DNA from: Argyresthia goedartella
Lineage: Eukaryota > Arthropoda > Insecta > Lepidoptera > Argyresthiidae
Direction of reading: 5' to 3'
Length of the DNA stretch: 64,000 nt
Assembly (NCBI GenBank): GCA_949825045.1
Contig: OX463806.1
Location: 43,982,208 to 44,046,207 of the forward strand
Numbering within the stretch: position 1 is the stretch's first letter; each line of letters opens with the position of its first letter. The position numbers and the translations under genes are program-made. Below are positions 41,564-55,568 of this stretch, piece after piece. Under the pieces are notes generated by a model that saw nothing but the letters and a program-made list of their open reading frames with translations, was not told the origin of the DNA and did not search any database.

Positions 41564-44500
41564 TTGGATGGACAGCCGATCAAATTGAAAAAAAAACATA
41601 GACTGTATGAGTTGTGTAATTTGGATTCGAACGTGGGTGTGAATGAATTTATTCAATTATTAGCGCATAAATGGCATGGATATGCCGTGTGTTTAGAGGA
41701 AAAATCTAGATCGAATTGTATAGGCCGAAATGACAGGCGTTTACATACGATATTCAGAGACGACGATTCGACTGAGTGTGGGCGCGATTTATGTAGTACA
41801 TTGACATTACCTGAGATAGATGTGCGTATTGGGAATATTGTTGTAAGGAGTTTGATTGATTCGGGGAGCGAAATCAGTGTAATAAGTCGGAGAGTGTACG
41901 AAGAAGTGTGCAGACAATTGGGAAAACCGACGGAAATACCGATTCCAAGTTTGAGAATCACAGGTGCATTTGGAGTCAGTAAGGAAAAGGTTGATAAATT
42001 AGTAACGTTACCATTAACAATAGGTGAATGCGTTATCGATACTCCAATGCTAGTATTAACAAGGGTGCCTAAAGATTTAATTTTGGGGTTTGATTTTATA
42101 CAACAGACGCGAGCCTGTTTAACGTGTGAGGGTAGTAAGAGGCTAATTATACGAAGCGCCGGGCGGATGTCTGAAATACCATTAGGTACTGGCCCTAATC
42201 AGGATTTTTGCTGTTGTACAATGGAAGTACAGAACCAAGATACCAGTAGAAATATGATAGAGGAATATGTGAATAATTCATCAATACCTGTTGAACACAA
42301 AACAAAGTTATTGCCGGTGTTAAATAAACATGCAGAGTTGTTTAGCGATAGGGTAGGTCGGGCAAATAAATATATACATGAGATAAAAATGAGAGATGAA
42401 ACGCCTTTCGTAAAACGAAGCTATCCCATACCGTTCGCATATCGCGATAAAGTAACAAAACGATTGGAAGAAATGGAACTGATAGGTATTATTAGCAGGC
42501 AATCTACGGATTTCAGCAGTCCATTGACTTGTACATTAAAGAAATCAGGAGAGGTCCGTATTTTGCTAGATGCACGACAATTAAACACGGGAATGGTTGG
42601 TGAGGTTGAAACCACACCTTTAATGAGTGAGATATTGCAATCCGGGCGCCGGATAAACTACATAGGGGTTATTGATATCAAAGATGCGTATTTTTCTATA
42701 CCATTATCAGACGAATCTAAACGATACACGGGTTTTGTATATCAAGGCAGAAGTTATGTTTACAACGTTTTACCTCAGGGGTTGAAAACCAGTGTGGGTT
42801 CATTTTCGAGGGCGATGGATTTAATTTTAGGGCCAGAGGTTAGATCATATTGTTTAAATTTTGTTGACGATTTGGCAATTTTAACTGAGGGTGACTTCGA
42901 ACAGCATTTGTCTCAAGTGGACACGGTTCTGAGTAAATTGAAAGACGCGGGCTTCACATGCAAACTAAAAAAATGTGAGTTCGCACAAAAAAGGGTCAAG
43001 TTATTGGGGCATACTTTGTCTACACAAGGTTTGCAAATGGACCCGGACAAAATTGAAACACTTAAATTATATCCGTCACCCAGAACTGTCAGGCAATTGA
43101 GGGCGTTTTTGGGGTTCATAAATTACTTTAGGAGGTTTATAAAAAATTTTGGAACGTTAACACAGCCCTTGTACAATTTATTACGGTCTGGAGATAAGTT
43201 CGTCTGGAGTGCGCAGATGCAAATTGCCTTTGACGAGATAAAAAAACAATTCTTAGAAAGTATAATTTTGAGTCAGCCATTGGCGGGAAAAACATATTAT
43301 GTTCAATGTGACGCCAGCGCTATAGGAATTGGGGGCTATGTTTATCAATTAGATGATTCGGGCCAGGAACGAATTATAGGGTTCTGTTCGCAGGCATTTA
43401 AGGGGGCACAGACTAGATGGGCTATCAGTGAACAGGAAATGTATGCAGTTATATACACTCTAAAGCGATTTGAGATATATTTGCGGGGAGAAAAAGTTAT
43501 TATTAGAACTGATCATAAAAGTTTGACGTTCATTAAGTCGTGGACTTTATTGGGGGCACGCGTAACTAGGTGGGTTATGTTTTTAGAGCAATTCGATTAC
43601 GACATAGAATTTGTGCGAGGGACTGATAATCAAATTGCCGACACGCTAAGCAGGCAAATAGCGGGACCTGGAGGTATGATTGACAGTACAAATGTTCAGC
43701 CGGGGATATTCTGGTTTCAGGCATCGAATACCGCAAGTGTTATTTCGAGTTTACGGGACATTGCGAGATTACAAAGCGAAGATGAGCGGTTAAATCGATT
43801 TAGCGGTTGTATCAGACGTAGTGTGGTGGATACGGAAACGAGAGGGTTTGAAAATTACAAGCTAGTAGGTGATACGTTATATTTTCACGTGCCGAAGCGG
43901 ATCGTACAGTTGCTAGTAATACCGAAATCACTACAGGAGGAACTAATTTTACAGATACATGGAGAAATAGGTCACTACGGCAGATATAAAATATTAGCAC
44001 TGATGAAGGACAGATATTATTTTCTTCATATGAGTAGGGTGATTAGCGCGGTGATAAGAAGTTGTGACATATGTCAAAAGGTCAAACCAAGTACTAACAA
44101 TACCGTTGGTCCTTGTACACCGGTGTTGGCGGAAAAGTTGGGTGAGAAAGTTTTCTCGAACCTTTATGGGCCATTGCCCGTAGGTAAATTCGGATATCAA
44201 TATATATATGTGATTCAAGACGTGTACAGTAAAGTAATAAAATTATATCCAATGCGAAAAGCGACAGGTAGGAGCGTGCTCGCTTGTACAAAGAGATTTC
44301 ATAGGGAAATACCTATCGAAACTATAATTACGGACTCAGGACCACAGTTCATATCGAAAGTTTGGGAATTTGGACTCAAACAGCTAGGGATTCGAGTCAC
44401 TCATACGTCGGTGTTTTGTCCAAATTCTAATAGCGTAGAAAGAGTGAATCGCGAGCTAGGTCGACTGATTAGAACTTATTGCGGCGGAAGTAATCGTAGT

Positions 44501-44983
44501 TGGGTCGACGTGTTACCGGACATTCAGAATTACTATAATAATATCGAACACACAAGCACAGGCTTTGCGCCTAATGAGTTAGCGTTTGGTAGGCGGGAAC
44601 CGTTAACTATTGACAAGGAATTAGGCGATGAATGGTTATTAGGTCATAGTGTGCGAGATACGGAACAGGTGCGGAATGTAGCGATAGAAAACTCTAAAAG
44701 TTCTAGTGAACGACGTAAGCGACAGGCGGACAAACGGCGTAAGTTAGTAGTCTATCGTATAGGTGATTATGTGAAACTTAAGACTTTTGTGCGTTCAAAT
44801 AAAGAACATAAAATCATGCGGAAATTTTCATTGTTGTATAAAGGGCCTTATGTTATTTCGGCAGTGGTATATCCTAACTGTTATACTTTAGTAGATCCGG
44901 GTTCAAATGAGATATTGGGTAACTTCAATACTATAAATATAGCCAGGTATTATGTGAGGACGAATAAGGGCGTAGATAAATAA
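41564..44983 (+). CDS. Ty3/gypsy Pol (protease, RT, RNase H, integrase)
   Basis: 1,139 codons from the first usable position; the frame is open from just after a TAG at 41519-41521 and has no early ATG, so it is probably made by frameshift or reinitiation after Gag. Domains: protease with LIDSGSEISVIS near 95; RT with LDARQLN near 335 and the catalytic FVDD near 432; RNase H with VQCDASAIGIGG near 580 and RTDHKSLTFI near 645; integrase with an H-x4-H and CDIC zinc site (800-837), then NLYGPLP near 865, TDSGPQF near 923 and VERVNREL near 959. The residue normally Asp before 'LYGPLP' is Asn here, so the integrase DDE triad looks broken. No stops or shifts were seen. Confidence 0.9.
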   Translation: MDGQPIKLKKKHRLYELCNLDSNVGVNEFIQLLAHKWHGYAVCLEEKSRSNCIGRNDRRLHTIFRDDDSTECGRDLCSTLTLPEIDVRIGNIVVRSLIDSGSEISVISRRVYEEVCRQLGKPTEIPIPSLRITGAFGVSKEKVDKLVTLPLTIGECVIDTPMLVLTRVPKDLILGFDFIQQTRACLTCEGSKRLIIRSAGRMSEIPLGTGPNQDFCCCTMEVQNQDTSRNMIEEYVNNSSIPVEHKTKLLPVLNKHAELFSDRVGRANKYIHEIKMRDETPFVKRSYPIPFAYRDKVTKRLEEMELIGIISRQSTDFSSPLTCTLKKSGEVRILLDARQLNTGMVGEVETTPLMSEILQSGRRINYIGVIDIKDAYFSIPLSDESKRYTGFVYQGRSYVYNVLPQGLKTSVGSFSRAMDLILGPEVRSYCLNFVDDLAILTEGDFEQHLSQVDTVLSKLKDAGFTCKLKKCEFAQKRVKLLGHTLSTQGLQMDPDKIETLKLYPSPRTVRQLRAFLGFINYFRRFIKNFGTLTQPLYNLLRSGDKFVWSAQMQIAFDEIKKQFLESIILSQPLAGKTYYVQCDASAIGIGGYVYQLDDSGQERIIGFCSQAFKGAQTRWAISEQEMYAVIYTLKRFEIYLRGEKVIIRTDHKSLTFIKSWTLLGARVTRWVMFLEQFDYDIEFVRGTDNQIADTLSRQIAGPGGMIDSTNVQPGIFWFQASNTASVISSLRDIARLQSEDERLNRFSGCIRRSVVDTETRGFENYKLVGDTLYFHVPKRIVQLLVIPKSLQEELILQIHGEIGHYGRYKILALMKDRYYFLHMSRVISAVIRSCDICQKVKPSTNNTVGPCTPVLAEKLGEKVFSNLYGPLPVGKFGYQYIYVIQDVYSKVIKLYPMRKATGRSVLACTKRFHREIPIETIITDSGPQFISKVWEFGLKQLGIRVTHTSVFCPNSNSVERVNRELGRLIRTYCGGSNRSWVDVLPDIQNYYNNIEHTSTGFAPNELAFGRREPLTIDKELGDEWLLGHSVRDTEQVRNVAIENSKSSSERRKRQADKRRKLVVYRIGDYVKLKTFVRSNKEHKIMRKFSLLYKGPYVISAVVYPNCYTLVDPGSNEILGNFNTINIARYYVRTNKGVDK

Positions 44984-45372
44984 GATAGTGTATAAAAGAT
45001 ATATAATTAAGCTGTAAGCTGTAAATTTGAGTAACTACTTTGTAGATTTAAGGATCTTGCATGGTTTGGAAACAAAAACAAAAAAAAAACAAAAAAAAAC
45101 AATTTGTATATATATAGTAATACGAATTAGGATAAGTTGCGGGTAAGCGAGGTTGTATAGTTAGATAGATAAATAAGATAAGACAGGAGAGAGCTCAATC
45201 GAGTTGTGTAAATATTATGTACATAATTGACAGATTCATCGGTCTGTGTACATGATTTGAGATGTTCGTACATATAGAGTAGATATGGACAAAGCATGGG
45301 TAGCATAGTGGTAATGAGATCCTTGCGCCATGTTAACTGAGATAAACAGTGTCTCAAGGTCTGGGAGGGGGC
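44984..45372 (+). other. Ty3/gypsy 3' leader and polypurine tract
   Basis: Non-coding sequence between pol and the 3' LTR with A-rich runs (45075-45105). The purine run 'gggaggggg' directly before the LTR start is the expected plus-strand primer. Confidence 0.7.
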
Positions 45373-46044
45373 TGTAATGGTACACGAGAGTCGGTACATT
45401 TGATACTTCATTCTGCGTGATAGAGGACTAGCCCAACACCGCGCTGTTTTGAATACGAATCGGTTCAGATAACGTTTGGGGGTTTTGCGTAGCTCAGTGG
45501 CAAGTTAGCAAAAAAAACAGAGCCGACGCTTGGGATGGTTCCAGGAAGTTTACAGGTCAGATTTTTTTTGTCGCATTCCTGCGAGATGTGTAGGAATCAG
45601 AGCCGAGTTGGCTGCGCGTTGAATAAATTGTGAATAACTAAATAATGAAAGGTTATTATGGAACGATACGGAGAAAGCTATTATGTTGATTGCAAATATA
45701 CAATTGCGATTGAGGTATGATATGGAGAGTCTGACATCACTAGTCTGAATATCATTCTAGTGGTCTTTGCTACGCGCGTCTAGCGGTCGGGAAATGCTTA
45801 ATTAATCGCAACAAGCTTTTATTGGTCAGCGATCAACAGATTCTGTGTATCGGCAGTACCAAATGATTTGAGTGATAACCTACGGTTGATCATAGTGAAT
45901 ATGCGTACACACAGTTTGTAGAACGGCGGATCTGCATGGCATGGTTGAAAATAGACCCTGTGTAGTTAGTGATAAGAAGCTTCGCTTGGGCAGAGCGTGT
46001 TCGCAAAGGACGCTGGGTTTTTTTTCTTTCAGACATGTGGGGCG

Positions 46045-46081
46045 TATAAATACGAGAGCGTGGGAGGGGAGAGCATTCAGT
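46045..46081 (+). promoter_or_regulatory. LTR core promoter (TATA plus arthropod initiator)
   Basis: TATAAA at 46045-46050 and the arthropod initiator TCAGT at 46077-46081, with the A about 34 bp from the TATA start. Only the 3' LTR keeps the TATA box; the 5' LTR begins between TATA and initiator. Confidence 0.65.
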
Positions 46082-46131
46082 CTCAGCGTCTAGCTACTGT
46101 GACAGTCGTCTTTCACGAGTTCTAAACAGTT

Positions 46132-46398
46132 TTGTCTGCCGTGTTACGCGTCAGAACTATACGAAATAGTGATTGCGAAGTTTCAGTGGGTTTTCGTGAG
46201 TGTCTGAAGCGCCGAGATATACCTCGGTTCCTAACCTTTATATCAACCAACCCCAAATTCCAAAACTATCCTTGGGTCGTTAGAAAAGAACTTGTAAGTC
46301 AATTATCTGAGTCTGAGTCTGGGCTTGGAGCGACCCTAAATTCCTTTTTCCTTCACCATAGGGTTCCTGGATTGGCTCTTAGGATATTCGCGGGCTAA
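46132..46398 (+). other. ATG-less 88-codon open frame inside the 3' LTR
   Basis: Same reading frame and translation as 38795-39061. See that entry for interpretation. Confidence 0.35.
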
Positions 46399-47610
46399 TC
46401 CTCTCCTCATTCCTTTCGAGTAGCGAGTTTTGAAATTCCCACACACACAGTCATTAAACATTCAAGCACATTCAAATCAAACTCAACCATTTTCGAGTGG
46501 TGTCGATAATGGACGTGGTATAACACTAGGTTTTTAGACTAGGCTAGACAGGAGTTTAGTTGCGGCTAAACCTAGGTTGGCAGGGCATAGGGAGACTGTT
46601 TGATCGATGAGGTTCCGCGGATGGAAATAACAAATTCAGAACAAAGTTAAACCGGTGTCAACACAGATAACATATCCTGTTGATATTTTGACATTTGAGT
46701 GTTGTCGGGGACGCGCGAAGAGATCAATTTACAGTCTAAAGTTCATTGTTTAGGTCCGGGTAGGTGTTTTGCATTGCCTTGGGTCAGGTTGGATTCAAGT
46801 TGCATTTTTAAATTAAATGTAAATTTCGCTGGAGGTCTAATGTGTAGGCTGAGTCGGTATATATGATTTGGCTCAGCCCAGGACGTGCTGTGGCTAGTGG
46901 AATTCATAGTTCGGTATTTATCGAACTATGCACTTCGCTATGGTGTGGGTTAGATCTCCTAAAACAATAATGCTTACGTTTCGATGACATCCAGCTCAAA
47001 TTGCGCAGAGTTGAAGGTTTCAAAACGTTACGGACCTTTTGAGGTAACCGCTAGTTCAGAACCTATTTCGGAAAATCAATTCGCAATTGTGTAAACCGGT
47101 CTTTTCGGATCGTTATTGCCGTGAACCAAATATATAATTGGAACCACCAAAAGCCGCTACTAGCGAGCACATGAAATATCATTGAGTACTCACGTCGTAA
47201 AACTACGACGGATATCTATACGATATCACAAACAAATATTATAAACTGTGGTCGACCACTAAAAAAAAAAAGGTTCCAAGCGCCCATATATACAAAAACC
47301 AGATGGTACCATCTCACATGAAATATAACAACGATTGATCTGGCGCAATACACCGCTGACTGATGCGAATTACCGGCTCGCGGACATATATGCTTTCTCT
47401 GTCTAACTTGAAACTGTAACTTCCTGAACCAAACTTCGTTCGACTATTGTACGCCTAACGAACTTCTCAACGAACGAGAAATTCAGACTTATCATTCTTA
47501 ACTTACAAATCTTACAGCTGAATCGGGTCCTCTCATTTTGGGATAGATAGAATAGACGATCATAGCTACTGGTAGCGGTGGCTCGACCTTAGCCCTGGTG
47601 CCGTTACAGT

Positions 47611-48090
47611 ATCTCAAGGTGGTGGTATGGGCATGACATGAGACGCGACGAAGATCATGTCGTTAAGAAAGCCCTCACACTACCTGACAACAAGAGGGGC
47701 AGAGGTCGCCCGCTTGCTACTTGGTGGTCCACCATATCAAAGGATATGAAACAAGCCCAGTTGAACGAAGAGACAACCCAGGATCGTCCGACCTGGCGCA
47801 TGAAAACGAGAAGGGCTGAACCCAAATAATGGGAAAAGGCAAAGAAAAAAGAAGTAGATTTAAAGAAAATAACAACATACTAAATCATTAAATTGTGGCC
47901 TTATTTCTTGCTTGCTTGTAAGAAATCCAATCCCGTGAATCTTATATTTTGAATTTTATATTTTATTTGTTTTAAATGCACGAACTGGCAAAAATCAACC
48001 CAGGAGCGAGATGTGCGGAAGAGGAGAAGAGAGGTCTTTACCCAGCAGTGGGATGATATAGGCTAGTCTTATGACAAGCACTGGCACACT
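47611..48090 (+). pseudogene. RTE-like LINE 3' end relic
   Basis: From the LTR border, a + strand frame to 47829 reads MRRDEDHVVKKAL, then KRGRGRP and ATWWSTISKDMKQA, ending RRAEPK and a stop. This is the extreme C-terminus of an RTE-type endonuclease-RT. A 3' segment follows with 'gagaggtctttacccagcag' and 'tgggatgatataggctag'. Upstream parts of the ORF are absent because the LTR element abuts it. Confidence 0.7.
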
Positions 48091-48302
48091 AATAATAAAA
48101 ACAAGTAATTTAAAATAAAGCTGCGAGCCGGACTCGAGGCACCGAGGGTTCCTTAGAAATCACATGTTTTTCTGTAATAAAACTGTATGGTGTTCTGTGT
48201 TGAAATCAACCCAGGAGCGAGATGTGCGGAAGAGGAGAAGAGAGGTCTTTACCCAGCAGTGGGATGATATAGGCTAGTCTTATGACAAGCACTGGCACAC
48301 TT
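47990..48302 (+). repeat. Direct duplication of a LINE 3' end, two 100-bp copies
   Basis: 'aatcaacccaggagcgagat' through 'tatgacaagcactggcacac' occurs at about 47993-48091 and again at about 48205-48302, apparently without differences. The intervening 110 bp are unrelated AT-rich sequence with a 'gctgcgagccggactcgagg' patch. Confidence 0.85.
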
Positions 48303-48600
48303 GACTGACTTTTAACCATTCTAAGTCAACGGGAAGTACCCTATAGGTTTTGATTCCCTTGCAAGTATCAAGAAAATTCATAAATCTGCGGCATAAAGGG
48401 CCGAATATTTTGATTGTGTTGAGCTAGAAATTTGATTATTCACATTTTCAAGGGACTACATATCTGAGTAATTAATATTAATTTCAACTTGGAACGTCCA
48501 CGCATTCTTGAGTAAATGGCCTTGACAAACAGACAGACAGACTGACAGACAACGAAATCATCCTATAAGGGTTGCTTTTTCCTTTTAATACTAACAATAA
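48303..48600. repeat. Dispersed repeat ending in a CAGA-rich run
   Basis: 'acagacagacagactgacag' (48531-48552) followed by 'cctataagggttgctttttc' is a familiar dispersed-repeat terminus in Lepidoptera. The family was not determined. Confidence 0.4.
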
Positions 48601-50850
48601 GAAATAAAGACAAATATTTGACTAGACAAGATTTTATATTATTTTGCTGTGCAGGGTCTTATAAATAATGAGAACGTTGTCTAAGCCCATTTTTTTTTTT
48701 AATTTAATATGCAAACCTGCTGGATCCCGGATGAGTAATCCCGCAATTCTGATCCCGCTGAAGATATGAAATTGGGTGCAAAGGAGCGAGATCCTGTTAT
48801 GCGAGCCCCGTAAACTACTACTTTACTTGGAACTTAGGAGGGCATGCGTAAGCTTGGCGGTCAACTCCTCAGGTAGAAAAATGTGCTGCTGCAGCACATG
48901 AAGTAGTGCGGCATAGCTTCTCAGTGGGAGAGTCAAGCTTCCTAAAGAGCGAAGTGAAGGGCTTTGGTATACCCATGTCCGTTTTTTTTAATTCAAATTT
49001 GAGAATGACATTACACGCGACGAAATAAAAGCCCGACCACCTGCGCAAATAATTTATAATTACAATAATGGGGTGCTCAAATACCCGCAATAAGGTAGGA
49101 TCTTCATAATGAAGATTGGCTATATAAGCCACATGCAAGCCCACGAGCATCGAATACCGACGACAAGTTGAAGCGGTCGCCGTGTCCGAAATCGCTAAGA
49201 AGGACCACGTCATCAAGTGAACTATCGTCGTTGACCGCCGTATCCAGAGTATTTTAGAGTCGTTTAATTATTAATGGATGCAATGAACAATTTTGTACGT
49301 AAATTCAAATTTGGACGTTATCCGTACCTAGAAACGCATATAGCAATACTATGCGGCTGTGTTCCTGTCTATAAGGAATAGTCTATTAAGTTTCCTACCA
49401 ACTCGTGCTACAGCATTTATATAAGTAATGCATGCGTAATTTTTTCACAATGGCTACATTAGTCAATGGCGTCACCGACCGTCAATGACCCAACCCGCTA
49501 CGTGCCGTGCTGTATGTGTAATTTTTTGATAAAATAGTGAAACAATACTGCTTCTATATTGCCTAGTAGTAATTAAGTGCATTAGCAAGGTAAGTTTTGT
49601 TAAATATTCAGTTCCTCTCTTTATGTATCTCTTGTAATGCTGAACTGAGCGTCTTTCGATTGTCACACAAAATGGACGTCATTCGCAGATATTGTGTGAC
49701 GTGATTATGTAAAATAACTCAGTTTTTTCGTCCTAAACGTGGTATTTACGAGTTGAACTTGGTCCAGAGTTATTGCCTTTGTTTTGTTGCTCGAGAGCGA
49801 ATACCGGATGTTGTTGCGAATGTTGTGGTATGAGTACAAGAGAAATGTGTACTGGGCGCTGCTGAGGACCATATCTACCACATAGATATAACTCGTGCGT
49901 CTATCTACCCCGCTCTGCATCTGGGGCGAATTCTTAAAACCAATAGCACTCTCATGTTACTGCTGTATTCTTCAGTAAGACTGCTTTTTAATATTTCATT
50001 TGCATTGTTTGTGTTTGTTATCTGCTAAAATAAGTAAGAAGTGATAGCTTGTTAGTATTTCTATAAACAGGAAGGTGTCCTTAAAAGTCAGGGAATACTG
50101 TTCTGATGGACTGGCAGTTAGAAACTACAGGCAAAGGTGTGATACAATATAGTACCAATGTATCACTTCATGTTATGGACTTTCTCCTGGTCACTCATTG
50201 TAGATGAACTTAAGGTGTAAAAAAAGAGGAAATGATTCAATTAGCATTTTATTTGAATTATGCTGTATAGTCGTAAGATTTTCTTGAGCAGTTATTAGAA
50301 CATAATTTTAGATGATTGCATAAATACAATGTTTTTAATGTTCCAAATCTATGCGAAGCAGATGCGAATAAATTGACTAGTTATGCTTGGATATTTGGTG
50401 TAACCTTTAAATATATTGCAACAACAAGTTTATATTTGCATTCATTGGACAAAGAGTAGTATTGTAAGTAAATGGCTATATAATATAATTTTTGTTGTTC
50501 TTGTTTCTATCAAGATACTTACTATTTAGAACTACAAAAGGGGTTAAGGTTGTGGAACCTAATTCACACAATAGATATAATTCAAGAAATCTGGTTTCTG
50601 AAGAGAATTATCTTATCAGTATGAATTTGTCTCACTCCCTGGAGTGGCTTGGTGCTATTAATTCTCTTCATTAGTCATGCAATGGCTATTAGTGATAATG
50701 AGCTGATTACTTATATACAACATGCCATTTAATCTGTGTATTTGCATAGACTAACAGTTTCCATGTATTTATACTCCTGTGCGTGTTTATCCTAAAGATA
50801 AGCCAAAAAGAATTTGAATAGTAAGCATTATATGCTCAAAGTGATACTTT
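48601..50850. other. Upstream region of Cdc42, no gene recognised
   Basis: Holds a 115-codon - strand frame at 48869-49216 with no recognisable domain, and other shorter frames. A 5' UTR exon and promoter of Cdc42 should lie here or up to 53250, but none could be fixed from sequence alone. Confidence 0.35.
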
Positions 50851-50879
50851 AGAGGCTTTCATGCCCGAATGGTGCCAAA

Positions 50880-51080
50880 CAGGACCCTATTACTACTCTT
50901 CTGCCCGTCTGTCTGTCAGTCCATCCGTCAGCAGGCTCTATGTCATGTACAATGGTCAGAATATCCTGGGGCGCAACACCACACACAAACCCCAGTGGTT
51001 TAAGTGGTGTTCCCATAATGAGTAACTATGTAAAATTTTGTGTAAATAAATAAATAAATAAATAAAAAAATAAACATTAT
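50880..51080 (+). mobile_element. Short retroelement fragment with (AAAT)n tail
   Basis: A more GC-rich 150-bp segment ('ctgcccgtctgtctgtcagt', 'ggggcgcaacaccacacaca') ends in (AAAT)n at about 51044-51075, the shape of a SINE or LINE 3' end. The family is unknown. Confidence 0.5.
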
Positions 51081-53250
51081 CAAAATTTAGGACAGGACAT
51101 TTTAGCAGAACTCAATTTATGGCACTTAATTAAATATAGGAACTTTACTATTTTTATACATTAGTTTTTATTACTGCTGTAGCTGTGCTGCTTTTAACTA
51201 TAGGTATTGTTATTTTGTTGGCAAATTTTAAAGGTAAAAACATAATATCAAAGTAACATAAAATATCTTGCACATTGTCATTAAATTTTAAAAACCATAT
51301 AAAACAATTTGGCATGTAATTTGGTGGTAAATAGTACTTAATCTCAATTTAAAAACAAATAAAAGAGTTATTTTAAATAGTTCAGTTCACTGCAAAATGG
51401 CTTGTTCATTTAGGATTTTTTTGGCTTAATGTTTAACTGTATATTTAGTTGACAAAAAGTTACGGCCAAAAAAATATATTTTCATCTCAAACTCACTAAA
51501 TGTTCATCACAATTTTACACCCTATTTTATTATAAACAACATGGGGTCGCCTCCCTACACTCCCCTTTGCTTCGGCTCCAGGTTATAATTTAAAGTTTTG
51601 AATTTACAAACCTAACTTTAGCTGCCTACACCTAAAATTGCTAAAATTACCTATAGCAACCAATACAGTTCTATGAATCTACATGAGAGCGCTAATTTTG
51701 ATGAATATTTAGTAAATTTGGTAGTCAAAACATTTAGTGGTATAACAGTATATTTATTGCTGATTGTATTTAGGTAAGTAATTTAGTAAGTAAGGAAGTT
51801 TCAATGAAACATTTAGGAAAGATACATGTTTTATATACTGAATTATCTATAAATTGACATCAGAAAAATAGGTAGTTCATGTTATTAATAAAAATTGCTC
51901 AAGCAGAAACTTATTTTTCATCTGAAGTCTTCTAATATCTGTTCTTTGGCGGTATTGGAATAAATAATGAGCATATTTTTTCAATATTTTCATCTTTTAA
52001 TGTGTTTTGATTTTCCTGTAAAATCCATTTGTAGTATAAGAAAGAGTAAGTGGAGGTAAGTGGAGCGAACTTAAATTTCATTATATCGATCATTTATTTA
52101 ATTTTTTTTTTTGTTCCATATATTCAGATAGTTCAGCCAAATATGGATTTGTTACGCATTTGTCCTGTGTAATGTGGATTAATTATAATTAATAATAAAG
52201 ATGGCTTTGAGTGGCCAAAGCTATTATTACACATTTTATATTCTGAAAATTAATGTGTATGAATGAACTATATTGAATATAACAAAGATAGCTTTGAGTG
52301 GCCTGAGCAATTTATTTCACATTTTATTTTCTGAAAATTAATGCATTTCTACCTCGAAAAACAAAATAGGATTAAGAGTGTTACTAAAAGTTTTAATTTG
52401 TAAAAATAGTAAAGTTCCGATGTTTAGTTAAGTATCGGAAATTGAGTTCCGCTAATAAGTCATGCCATACATTTGATAAATTTGCGCTCCAAGGTATTCA
52501 GACCACTGTTCATAGGTATAGAGATGATATTTTCCACAGAATGTGTAGGTATTTGTATTGTGGGTTCCCCATAGTTCTTTTTGTGTTTTTCTTAATTTGT
52601 TACTGCTGAACCTGTGTGCAGTCTGACTTGCAATTGGCTGTTTTTTTGGACAGTTACTTAAGGCGATGATGGAATAAAAATGCGCTGTCGAGTGGAAGTG
52701 AGATGCAATAATTACTCGCGAATAAGAAAAAGCGGGACGCCAATAATGCACTCGCGACTAATCTGAAACAACGTAAGCGCCAAAACGTAAAAAAAAATCA
52801 TAAAAAATAAACTATTTCAGGGAATTAACTTTCAAATTGAAAATCGTTAGAAATAACAATTGTTCATACTTTGCAATTATCACACAGTCATATTCACTTA
52901 CTACTGCGGTGTAATAGGATAAAACCATAAAAAAAGGGTTGACTTTGTATTTATTTTCTATCGAGAAAATTTTATCCAAACATGTTTTCCAATTAAGAAT
53001 CTCTAGATTATATAGTCAAATTACATATACCAGAAATTAATTACGATTTGCCCAGTATTTCCTGAAAAACACATGAAAACAGCACCCCATATTTATTTAA
53101 TCAGCGTCTTAATTCATAGGTGACTGAAGTAACTTAAAAATGTCAAATATTCAGGCTATTGCCAGTTTAGATTTCAATGTTTGTTCTGTACCTACTTCAT
53201 AAAACAAGTATTTATTCATGTTTCTACATAACTGCCCTTTCTTATTTCAG
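51081..53250. other. AT-rich upstream/intron region of Cdc42
   Basis: Contains two similar segments (near 52200 and 52290: 'aaagatggctttgagtggcc' and 'aaagatagctttgagtggcc', both followed by 'cacattttat.ttctgaaaatta'), about 90 bp apart. No exon is supported apart from the acceptor 'ttatttcag' at 53250. Confidence 0.4.
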
Positions 53251-53345
53251 GTAGACTGTTTACCCCCATCGCAGTTTGCTATGAGCAAAGCAACAGTCAA
53301 GAAATTTATGTAAATTAGAGTTTTGTTCCTGCATTTTACCTTTGA

Positions 53346-55568
<2,223 letters not shown>

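Larger units (their letters stand above)
38731..47608 (+). mobile_element. Ty3/gypsy LTR retrotransposon, 5' LTR lacking U3
   Basis: Order: partial LTR 38731-40271, primer-binding site 40278-40295 (tggtgccgagaccgaagg), gag, pol, polypurine run (gggaggggg, about 45363-45371) and full LTR 45373-47608. The full LTR is 2,236 bp, begins TGTAA and ends TTACA. The 5' LTR matches only its last 1,541 bp and lacks the first 695 bp. Differences between the shared parts are few (about ten by eye). Long LTRs recall Ulysses/Osvaldo-type elements, but the lineage is inference. No env-like ORF is present. The right flank reads 'gtat'; the matching left target duplication is absent because the left end is missing. 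Confidence 0.9.
45373..47608 (+). repeat. 3' LTR, full length
   Basis: 2,236 bp from TGTAATGG to CCGTTACA. U3 is 45373-about 46078; the rest corresponds to the 5' LTR remnant. Its last bases differ from the 5' copy (ccctggtgccgttaca in place of ccgtttgggccgttaca). Confidence 0.88.

Noticed and set aside
38731..47608. RNA-level chimera made by LINE template jumping (Jockey plus LTR RNA)
   Set aside because: The right end is a full LTR ending at TTACA, as in an integrated DNA copy, without a poly(A) end; the left border is also about 11 bp upstream of the predicted start site.
48869..49216. 115-codon - strand ORF as a host gene
   Set aside because: No recognisable domain, no supporting splice structure and no conserved motif; length is within chance expectation.
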